From assembly GCA_963971535.1 (NCBI GenBank), contig OZ020591.1, positions 10,835,336 through 10,899,335 on the forward strand: a DNA stretch of 64,000 nucleotides, in the 5' to 3' direction. Shown in pieces: positions 33,481-42,321 of this stretch. Both the position numbers and the translations under genes were made by a program. The DNA is from Notolepis coatsorum. Its lineage: Eukaryota > Chordata > Actinopteri > Aulopiformes > Paralepididae. The notes under the pieces are model-generated. The model did not search any database. It was not told the origin of the DNA and saw only the letters and a program-made list of their open reading frames with translations. The stretch's first letter is position 1. Each line of letters begins with the position of its first letter.

Positions 33481-33940
33481 TTTTTTTTTTATCCACTTTT
33501 TCTCCCATTTTCTATATTTTCTCCCATCCCAATTTCGTATCATCCAATTCAACCCTCCCCTGTCACGAACGCTGTTTCTTGCCTCCCACAAGCCGGCTGC
33601 AATGTGGACTAAGTCATACATAGCACAAGTCCCCTCCGGTACTTGAGGTAACAGCAGTCGCATCTTTTCACCTGCGCAGCTCGATCTCTCAGTGGCGAGG
33701 AGTAACGCGTGGGAGGCTCACGCTGCCCCCGACACTTCCTGATTCTACTGCGCAGGCGCACCAACCGACCTGTAGGAGTCGCTGTCCACAACGCCCGATC
33801 CCCACCCATCAGTTTCCCACCCCCTAATACGGCCAATGTGTATTAGTATGAACGACCAGCTAAACTGAAAGCAATGTGGAGCCCAGCGTCTCCAGCATTT
33901 CGTGGCGAGCGTCTTGCCCACTACGCCACGTAGCCGCCCC
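33481..33940 (-). mobile_element. tRNA-derived SINE (family S1), copy 2
   Basis: The inverse of copy 1 at 23483: the T-rich start at 33481 is the A-tail, the TTCTCCCATCCCAATTTCGT block matches the body, and GTAGCCGCCC ending at 33940 is the tRNA-like head with A-box relative TTGCCCACTACGCCACG. A 16-bp duplication flanks it exactly. Two copies with the same ends and different sites show that this is a mobile family. Confidence 0.9.
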
Positions 33941-33956
33941 TCATGTAGACTAATGC
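33941..33956. repeat. Target duplication of SINE copy 2, right
   Basis: Exact copy of 33465-33480. Confidence 0.85.
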
Positions 33957-34198
33957 TAATTACCGCTATCGGTGCCTGAGAAGGACAATTTAGGAAGATG
34001 CACCGCCCCCCACCCCCCTCGAGATCTGGCAGCATCTCCAGGCGGCAGGACTGCGACTGGTACTTCAAAGACACCACAGAGGTAGAGGAGGTCAACCCCT
34101 CCCCCCCAAACTTACTTAGTATGCTGCGGCTAACCTCCGCTGCTCCCCGTGTGCCTGCTAGGTACGCTAGTCATGCCTCTGTGTGTGTTTGTTAGAAG

Positions 34199-34256
<58 letters not shown>
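34199..34256. repeat. (GT)n microsatellite
   Basis: About 28 GT units. Confidence 0.95.
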
Positions 34257-34258
<2 letters not shown>

Positions 34259-36032
34259 ACCTGCGTGGGGAAGAGTGTGGCAGGAGGATTATACTGGAGA
34301 CGACAAGCAAACCCCCCCTTGCTTCAGTCAGGCTTTCTGGGTTGGTCGCACCACAGGAAATGTGTTTTAATAACCACCCAGCCAAATTTGAACGATTACA
34401 ATTATTTATAAATCTTAATGGCTATTATAAGACCCAGCTGAAAACCAGCTCATCTGGTTTGTGGATTGTGGAGGTGTGGTCAGATCACGCGCTTGATTGG
34501 CAGTTCCTTTTCACCTCAAGTGCCATTTTATTTTTCCATTCAATCACTAAAACATTTTGCTGCCATGGAATAAATGGCCAAATCTATCAAATGGACCCTA
34601 CTTAGAAAGCTTGACTAATGGACTAACTAGCATTGTCCCGCCTGCACACCGAGGCTGCGGTTACACTAGGGCCAGTTTCGTTTTCAGTTTCAGTTTCGTT
34701 TTTCAGAACGCTACGTAATGGCAGGCAAGTTAGACATCGTTTTGTCTCCTGACCACCGAGTGATGTATATACATGTAGTACAATGCCAAAGCAGTAGGTG
34801 GCGATGTAGTTCAAACATGAAGGCCATTTTCAACCAATCAGAAAGGTTGAACGAGTCACTCCACATCCTGCTCAAAATCTCAGAAAGCCACCATCTTTAT
34901 ACCTCGCATGAGCCATTTAGCTACATAGCATTTATTTTTCAGCAAGAAATAAAGTGCAATAAACAAAAACGGATACATTCACTGTGTGTTCTGCCTCATT
35001 TGTTGATGATTTGTTGATGAAACAAAACTAACATCAACACAATTGACCACCAAGAGCGGAGTTTAGTCTCACAAAAAGATAGCTGATTTTGTTAGCTTAC
35101 GTGCTAACGTGATTGGGATATGCCATTATAACAGTATAGCATTGTGGCTAGCAGCGTAGTAACGTTAATGCTAGCAGAATAAATGGATGTAAACGTTATT
35201 TAACAGATTGCAGAATGGGTACAATACAATACGGCTCAATACAAACAATTGTTAAGGGAATGCAGACTGTTGTAGCTTGGACTGGGCTCCTTATAACAAT
35301 AACTTGACAACACGTTGGTAGCCGCAGCTACTTGGGACAGCTCTGCTGTAAACACTGGAAATAACCGTGCAGGTCTCTACTGCGCAGCAATCTGTCGGAG
35401 ATCCGATTGCCTGAAACCTATTTGTTCCCGTATTTTAGCCGTGCCCAATGCACACGAATAATTGCGATCGCGATGGGATTACTGGGATTATTCATTTTGG
35501 AGCACCTTCTGACTAAGGTATTCTAGGTCTATTTTATCTGACCTAAAACATGCTTTTGGTAACGATGCAGCTTCGTAAAACAACCCCCCCCCCTTGATGA
35601 TTTTGTGAAGAAACATCTATATATGGTATATACCTTTGATTTGAAAATAATATAGGTTTCAGGCGGGCAGCCCGAATGATTTGGGCATATGCATATAACA
35701 CGTCATATCTCGCGATCTAGAAAAAAAGACTGGATTATTTTGGAAAGGGGCAATGTTTAGCGTGGAATAGCGCACAAACTAAAGTATGTAGAAATTAACT
35801 GGTTTGTCAGTGTTGGACTATAACTAATGCCTGTCAAATGAGCCACACTATTGTCTCCATAGCTATAATACAGAACACACGATGGGTCTGCAAACATCGC
35901 GAAAATGGTCAATAATGCTGGCGCCATTGAGTAAAGATGGGAAAACAGCGTGGCAGTCAATGAGTTAAGAGTCACGTTTAAAATGTCAGAAATAAAAGCA
36001 AAGCTAATTAATTTCTTAGTATTTTTGGCGTA
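34257..36032. other. Unassigned DNA, probably degenerate repeats
   Basis: No gene recognised. The part 34640-35040, with GGTTACACTAGGGCCAGTTT and an AATAAAGTGCAATAAA end, has the look of an unidentified transposon. 35196-35275 is a fragment of LINE family X, annotated separately. Confidence 0.35.
35196..35275 (-). mobile_element. LINE 3'-end fragment (family X), short
   Basis: TTTAACAGATTGCAGAATGG and CAATTGTTAAGGGAATGCAG match the 3' end at 29420-29500. Confidence 0.6.
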
Positions 36033-36236
36033 GAAGATCATTAGATCTAGAAGAACATTAGATCTAGAAGAACATTAGATCTAGAAGAACATTAGATCTC
36101 GAAGATTATTAGATCTTGAAGATCATTAGATCTTGAAGAACATTAGATCTCAAAGATTATTAGATCTTGAAGATCATTAGATCTAGAAGAACATTAGATC
36201 TAGAAGAACATTAGATATCGAAGATCATTAGATCTA
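36033..36236. repeat. 17-bp minisatellite, 12 copies
   Basis: The unit is ATTAGATCTAGAAGAAC with variants (GAAGATC, CTCGAAG, CTTGAAG). Each unit holds a palindromic AGATCT. It abuts the 3' truncation of the L2-type LINE. Confidence 0.9.
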
Positions 36237-36474
36237 GATGTCCAACCTTCCAGAGCAGTGACTGCCTGGCCATAACCATGAGCTCTGTTTTCTTGCTGTT
36301 GAGTTTAAGGCAGTTGGATGACATCCAGGCCTTGATGTCAAGTAGTCAGTTGACGAGGTGCTGTGGGGGGAGAGGAGTGGAGGGTGAGGTGCTGATGTAG
36401 AGCTGAGTGTCCTCAGCATAGGAGTGGAAATGTGAGTGAGACCGTGTTTCCGGATGATGTGAAGGAGGGGGAGC
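36237..36474 (-). mobile_element. L2-type LINE, 3' segment
   Basis: Read on the minus strand it continues the reverse transcriptase of 37682-38115: HIIRKHGLT, then a YAEDTQLYIST-like motif C, then DIKAWMSSNCLKLNSKKTEL, ending in WKVGHLDL. The second residue of the usual ADD triad reads Glu here, so the catalytic site is altered. The two segments are separated by a hAT MITE and the 23-bp array. Confidence 0.75.
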
Positions 36475-37302
36475 TAGGGATGGGTAGGAGGGGGAGCTAG
36501 GGATGGGTAGGAGGGGGAGCTAGGGATGGGTAGGAGGGGGAGCTAGGGATGGGTAGGAGGGGGAGCTAGGGATGGGTAGGAGGGGGAGCTAGGGATGGGT
36601 AGGAGGGGGAGCTAGGGATGGGTAGGAGGGGGAGCTAGGGATGGGTAGGAGGGGGAGCTAGGGATGGGTAGGAGGGGGAGCTAGGGATGGGTAGGAGGGG
36701 GAGCTAGGGATGGGTAGGAGGGGGAGCTAGGGATGGGTAGGAGGGGGAGCTAGGGATGGGTAGGAGGGGGAGCTAGGGATGGGTAGGAGGGGGAGCTAGG
36801 GATGGGTAGGAGGGGGAGCTAGGGATGGGTAGGAGGGGGAGCTAGGGATGGGTAGGAGGGGGAGCTAGGGATGGGTAGGAGGGGGAGCTAGGGATGGGTA
36901 GGAGGGGGAGCTAGGGATGGGTAGGAGGGGGAGCTAGGGATGGGTAGGAGGGGGAGCTAGGGATGGGTAGGAGGGGGAGCTAGGGATGGGTAGGAGGGGG
37001 AGCTAGGGATGGGTAGGAGGGGGAGCTAGGGATGGGTAGGAGGGGGAGCTAGGGATGGGTAGGAGGGGGAGCTAGGGATGGGTAGGAGGGGGAGCTAGGG
37101 ATGGGTAGGAGGGGGAGCTAGGGATGGGTAGGAGGGGGAGCTAGGGATGGGTAGGAGGGGGAGCTAGGGATGGGTAGGAGGGGGAGCTAGGGATGGGTAG
37201 GAGGGGGAGCTAGGGATGGGTAGGAGGGGGAGCTAGGGATGGGTAGGAGGGGGAGCTAGGGATGGGTAGGAGGGGGAGCTAGGGATGGGTAGGAGGGGGA
37301 GC
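36464..37302. repeat. 23-bp minisatellite born at a hAT/LINE junction, about 36 copies
   Basis: The unit is GGAGGGGGAGC plus TAGGGATGGGTA. The first 11 bases are LINE flank including the 8-bp target duplication; the last 12 are the first bases of the hAT MITE that begins at 37303. Copies are almost identical. Four runs of three or more G, with loops of 5, 2 and 5 bases, give a canonical quadruplex motif in every unit. Confidence 0.95.
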
Positions 37303-37673
37303 TAGGGATGGGTACCGAATTCGGTACTTTTGAGGTACCGACCGAGTATCGATTCAAGTGAGATACAGAGAAAAAAAATTTAAATAATTTTTATTTTTTT
37401 ATTTTATTTTTTTTACCTTTTTTTATTTTCATGTCAACGTTCACACGCACAATATATGCTTACCTAGGATTTGACTTGATTCAACAACAAAGCAGTCGGA
37501 GCAATGGCAAGCTGAAAACTTTCGAAATTGTAGTTATTTGAAGTTTGGATTTTTTTTTTTCACGACTGAGGTAGGTAAATAAAATTTCTTGAGACTAAAG
37601 TACCGAAAAAAGGTACCGTTGGGTACCGGTATCGATACCGTATCGGTTCAAATGTGAAAGGTACCCATCCCTA
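37303..37673. mobile_element. GGTACC-type hAT MITE (371 bp), complete
   Basis: Perfect 14-bp inverted ends TAGGGATGGGTACC and GGTACCCATCCCTA. The octamer GGGGGAGC flanks both sides (37295-37302 and 37674-37681). Subterminal GGTACCG and TATCGAT words; AT-rich middle; no coding capacity. It sits in the L2-type LINE just after the region coding for its motif B. Confidence 0.9.
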
Positions 37674-37681
37674 GGGGGAGC

Positions 37682-38115
37682 ATGTAGATAGTGAAGAGGA
37701 GTGGACCAAGAACGGAACCCTGAGGCACGCCTTGGTTGACTGGGGTGGAGGAGGAGAGATGGACTGTTTTCTGTCAGTGAGGCAGGACTGGAACCAGGTG
37801 AGCGCGGTCCCAGTGACACCCAGCTGGTCAGAGAGGTAGGACTGGAACCAGGTGAGCGCGGTCCCAGTGACACCCAGCTGGTCAGAGAGGTAGGACTGGA
37901 ACCAGGTGAGCGCGGTCCCAGTGACACCCAGCTGGTCAGAGAGGTAGGACTGGAACCAGGTGAGCGCGGTCCCAGTGACACCCAGGTGGTCAGAGAGGCG
38001 GTTGAGGAGAATGGAGTGGGAGACCGTGTCGAAGGCCGCAGAGTCGCAGACAGATCCAGGAGGATGAGGAGGCTGATGTGACCAGAGTCGGTGGCAATGA
38101 GGAGGTCATCGGTGA
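37682..38115 (-). pseudogene. L2-type LINE reverse transcriptase, 5' segment
   Basis: On the minus strand: [16 protein letters not shown], then a motif A with LLDLSA and [10 protein letters not shown] (split by a frameshift near 38040), then [11 protein letters not shown], then a [18 protein letters not shown] motif B (frameshifted). These are the standard blocks of L2/CR1-group polymerases. The [18 protein letters not shown] segment is repeated in frame four times (54-bp units, 37784-37999). Frameshifts and the insertion make the gene inactive. Confidence 0.75.
37784..37999. repeat. 54-bp tandem repeat within the LINE coding region, 4 copies
   Basis: Copies start at 37784, 37838, 37892 and 37946 and begin AGGACTGGAACCAGGTGAGC. 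Eighteen codons each, so the LINE frame is kept through the repeat. Confidence 0.9.
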
Positions 38116-38275
38116 CCTTGGTGAGGGCAGAAATATATATAATATATATATAAAAAAAAAAAAATCCTATATATATATATATATTTTTTTGTTTTTGTTT
38201 TTTGATACCCGATCCAGCTATTTTACTGATATCGGCGGCCGATACCGATACCAATATCGGACCGGTGCATCCCTA
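38116..38275. mobile_element. hAT MITE end fragment
   Basis: AT-rich DNA followed by GATATCGGCGGCCGATACCG and ACCGGTGCATCCCTA (ending 38275), the same right end as the MITE at 19925-20672. It truncates the L2-type LINE; its own left end is not seen. Confidence 0.5.
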
Positions 38276-38295
38276 AGTCGAGGAGCTTTGGATGT

Positions 38296-38340
38296 CCTCA
38301 GTAAGACCGCTAGCACCTCCTCAGTAAGACCGCTAGCACC
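38296..38340. repeat. 24-bp duplication
   Basis: CCTCAGTAAGACCGCTAGCA occurs twice in tandem. Confidence 0.8.
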
Positions 38341-38481
38341 GAAGCTGGTTAGCTTGCTAGCAACTCCAGTCACAAAAGAGTGTGATCTTCAGACTGTTGG
38401 CAGCACCGAGTTGAGTTGAAATATGTACTATTATTAAATCCTTGCTACTTGCAATAATAGTAGCGTCCTCTCAACATCTGG

Positions 38482-38624
38482 GGGAGAATTTGGCTGTAAT
38501 CGGTGATGTCACCGGGATGTACAATCCGGGGGAGATTTGGCTGTAATCGGTGATGTCACCGGGATGTACAATCCGGGGGAGATTTGGCTGTAATCGGTGA
38601 TGTCACCGGGATGTACAATCCGGG
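38482..38624. repeat. 47-bp tandem repeat, 3 copies
   Basis: The unit starts GGGAGATTTGGCTGTAATCG and ends GGGATGTACAATCCGG. Confidence 0.9.
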
Positions 38625-38993
38625 GTTGCTCCATTGGTATCGGTGGCAGGAAAATACTCCCCAGAGAAAACGTATCGCTTGACTCGTCATCGACCCTTTG
38701 CATGATGCATTGCAAACGCAGGTCTCCCTCCCCTCCCGGCCCTCCACGCTGACGGTGGGCAAATGGAGAGAGAGAGAGGCTGTAAACCTGGGCGCTGTAC
38801 ACCCCACTGTACACTGTACTGTACGCCCCACCCCCCATCTGCATGCCGGGCGCGGCCGGGGAACAGAAGCAATGGCGGTCCTCTTCCTGCCGCCCTTCTG
38901 TCTGTCTGATGACCTCCTCGCTACCTGCTGCCTCACTCCTCCACTCCACCGGGGGCACCGACAACGTGTTTATGTTCATACTCTGTGGGAGCT

Positions 38994-38995
<2 letters not shown>
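38625..38995. other. Unassigned DNA
   Basis: No gene recognised; a short ACACTGTACTGTAC-type repeat lies at 38800-38822. Confidence 0.35.
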
Positions 38996-39441
<446 letters not shown>

Positions 39442-39653
39442 GTTACAGAGGTTGAGATATCGGACGTGTCTCATCCCCTCCTGGAGTGCTACTGCTTCTG
39501 CCCCGGCGAGTGAGCGCTCCCCACCACAAGCCTATAAATAGCAAATGGAAGAGATTATTATTATATTATTATGCTTTAGCACTATTTAGAAAGAGACTGC
39601 TTTTGGTTGCTATGTATCCCACTTTGCATTTATAAGGAAGTGTTGCTCTACAT

Positions 39654-39857
39654 TGGGGCGACAGTGGCTCAGGAGGTAGAGTGGTGGTCGTCTGGTACTC
39701 TGTTCCCGGTTCGATTCCAGCTCCGCCCGGCAGCGCGCCGAAGTGTCCTTGAGCGAGAGCTTAACCCCTAACTGCTCCCGATGAGCGTTTGGCACCTTGC
39801 ATGGTCGCCTCCGCCGTCGGTTGTAAAGCGCTATATAAATGCAGTCCATTTACCATT
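39654..39857 (+). mobile_element. tRNA-derived SINE (family S2)
   Basis: The head GGGGCGACAGTGGCTCAGGA holds an A-box relative, and GGTTCGATTCC (39709-39719) is a perfect B box. The body TGTCCTTGAGCGAGAGCTTA and the end TTGTAAAGCGCTATATAAAT are familiar from a widespread fish SINE. No flanking duplication is visible. Confidence 0.75.
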
Positions 39858-40075
39858 TAATGGCACCAGAGTCACTGCTGGGAATGAATGGGAGTCAATT
39901 AGCCTGGCGGAAAATGTCAACATTCATGAAGGAAATCAGCTAGCTGATCCACAGACCAGTAATTAAACTAGTTTGCTGCAATTAAGTTAACTGCGACAAT
40001 TGAATTATCACCTTCTAGCACTGATCTCTCATAGCGACCCGTCACACCGGTCCCACAAACTGGTTTACATTCTAA

Positions 40076-41743
40076 AGCGACCCGTATTATGATGCTAAGT
40101 TGACTAACTTGACTAACAACGACTACCGCCCTGTAGCTCTCACCTCCATAGCCATGAAGTGCTTTGAGAAGCTAGTGAAGGGCTACATCTGCTCCTCCCT
40201 CCCCATCAACCTGAACCCCCTGCAATTTGCATATCGCCCCAACAGGTCCACGGAGGACGCCATAGCCCATGTGCTGCACACAGCAGCATCACACCTGGAC
40301 AAGAGGCAGGGGAACTATGTGAGAATGCTGTTCATCGACTACAGCTCAGCATTCAATACCATAGTCTCCTCCAAACTCATAGCCAAGCTCAGGGACCTGG
40401 GCTTGAACTATGACCTCTGCCAGTGGGTCTTGGACTTCCTGACGGGCAGACCCCAGGTGGTGAGAGCAGGCAACTGCACCTCCTCATCCATCACCCTCAA
40501 CATAGGGGCCCCCCAGGGCTGTGTTCTGAGCCCCCTCCTCTACTCCCTGTACACACATGACTGTGTGGCTCAGCGGAGTGACAACACAATCATCAAATTT
40601 GCTGACGACACAGTAGTGGTGGGCCTGATCTCTGCCAACGACGAGAGGGCCTACCTGGAAGAGGTCAAGGTCCTGGCGGGATGGTGCCAGGAGAACAGCC
40701 TCTCCCTGAACGTCAGCAAAACAAAGGAGATGATTGTGGACTTCAGGAGGTCGGGGGTCAAGGACTACAGCCCCCTCAGCATCGACGGGGCACCGGTTGA
40801 GAGAGTGAACAGTTTTAAGTACCTCGGAGTCCACATATCCGAGGACTTGACATGGACCACACACATTGACAGTGTTGTGAAGAAGGCACGACAACGCCTC
40901 TACTTCCTCAGGCGCCTAAGGAAGTTCCAAGTCAGTCAGAACATCCTTAAGAACTTCTACTCATGCACAATAGAGAGCATCCTGACTGGCAATATCACCT
41001 CCTGGTTTGGGAATAGCACCGCACACGACCGCAGCAGACTACAGAGAGTGGCCCGTTCAGCCGAACACACTTTGGAGGGGGGCTTCCCACTCTCCAGAAC
41101 ATTTACAACAAGCGGTGCATGGGCAAGGCTAAGAGAATTATCAAAGACTCGAGCCACCCAAACAACTGCCTCTTTGAACTGCTGCGGTCAGGTAAGCGAT
41201 ACCGGAGTCTCATGGCGAGCACAGAGAGACTCAGAAGGAGCTTCTATCCCCAGGCCATCAGGATGCTAAATGACAATAACACTATGTAACAACCATCAAA
41301 TGCACTCACAGCACACACATCCACACGCACACACTCACTTTAAACAAACAACTCACTGCAGCACCCACTTTAACCACTTTAGTACACATAAGCACACTTT
41401 ATTTGTATCGGTAAAGAATTTGCACTACAACCCATACATTACACCTTACTGTAAATTATATTGTACCTAAATTGTACCTCATCCCACTTCTGCTTTGCAC
41501 TGTATATTGTATGGTAACTCAGTTACTTCTACTCTACATAGAGCATTGTATATATATATATATGTATATACAGTACTGAAAAAAAAATTCTACGTACTTG
41601 ACTTCTATTTTATACTTGCTATACTTATTTTATTATCTATTTTTGCCTAGCACAGTCTCTGGAGCGAAACAGAAAGAAGCATTTTGTATAAAAGTATTCT
41701 GTACTTCTTTATGACAACTAATAAAGAAACTTGAACTTGAACT
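40076..41743 (+). mobile_element. 5'-truncated LINE with most of its reverse transcriptase
   Basis: The coding part (40100-41289) runs from before the first polymerase block to the ORF2 end. It is followed by a 3' untranslated region of about 450 bp with AATAAAGAAACTTGAACTTG (41721-41740), a polyadenylation-type signal and hexanucleotide tail. The endonuclease half is missing. I see no target duplication, so the left edge is approximate. Jockey-superfamily by motif pattern; possibly Rex1-like. Confidence 0.8.
40100..41289 (+). pseudogene. LINE reverse transcriptase, one frameshift from intact
   Basis: Counting from the TTG at 40100, the blocks appear in order: YRPVALTS (9-16), [12 protein letters not shown] (43-54), motif [10 protein letters not shown] with Asp80 (78-86), motif [18 protein letters not shown] (136-152), motif C FADD with Asp169-Asp170 (167-170), and the [14 protein letters not shown] segment. 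The frame breaks near 41075 (a net one-base loss in a TTTGGAGGGGGG stretch). The alternative frame carries the expected C-terminus ([10 protein letters not shown]... to RMLNDNNTM) to a stop at 41287-41289. The real frame is open upstream of 40100, so the start is only where the truncation lies. Catalytic residues are kept, implying a young copy. Confidence 0.8.
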
Positions 41744-41881
41744 TGCTTGCCCTCCTTCTAATACAGCACTTCTAGGTGTTCCTCACGCTCCAGGGTGAAT
41801 GTAACGGTAATACGCTTTGGCTGTAATACCACTGTGTGTTTTTATGCGCCATATCTTGTGTACTGTTGTCCAGGGGAACGT

Positions 41882-41975
41882 GGCAGTGCATTCTGGGAAA
41901 ACTGGAGCACGCTGGCTTCTGTCTGTGTTGGGTGCAGCTGTTGTTGTAGCCCTCGCAGTGCATTCTGGGAGATGT
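41882..41975 (-). promoter_or_regulatory. Two ZNF143/SBF-like motifs
   Basis: GCAGTGCATTCTGGGA occurs at 41883-41898 and again at 41955-41970, 72 bp apart. The inverse, TCCCAGAATGCACTGC, matches the core of the ZNF143 (Staf/SBF) motif; the second copy extends the match on both sides (CGCAGTGCATTCTGGGAGAT). ZNF143 binds at many vertebrate promoters. No gene is visible next to it, and the motif may belong to a transposon. Confidence 0.35.
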
Positions 41976-42313
41976 GTGACTCAGGCACATAAAACAGCAG
42001 CACTGTCTCCCCACGCGCCAGCAAAACAACATAAACTATAGCCCGCTGCAAACCATTCGACCACGACCTGAAACATAAAATCACAATACATATAAAGTTC
42101 TCCCTCAGCTCAGAGAGAGGGTGTGTCACTGGTCTGGTTGATTCTGTGCTGGTTTAGGTGTTTTTAAAAGACCCATACGAGCTCACTGAACATCAAGGAA
42201 GAGATCTAAGGCTTGTTGGAGCACAGCACCTGAAGTGGTGCAAAGATACCATTGGAATTCACTCCTTACGCAAGGAGAAGATACAATCTTCATAATGGAC
42301 ATTTAAAATGTGC

Positions 42314-42321
42314 CTCTAGAG
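42314..42321. repeat. 8-bp target duplication, left (7/8 match)
   Basis: CTCTAGAG here and CTCTAGAT at 44654-44661 flank the BED-finger hAT element. Confidence 0.65.

Larger units (their letters stand above)
41744..42321. other. Unassigned DNA flanking LINE and hAT
   Basis: No coding sequence recognised; two ZNF143-like sites are annotated separately. Confidence 0.35.

Noticed and set aside
36464..37302. Interstitial telomere-like repeat (TAGGG words)
   Set aside because: The period is 23 bp and the TAGGG comes from the hAT terminus; no TTAGGG tandem is present.
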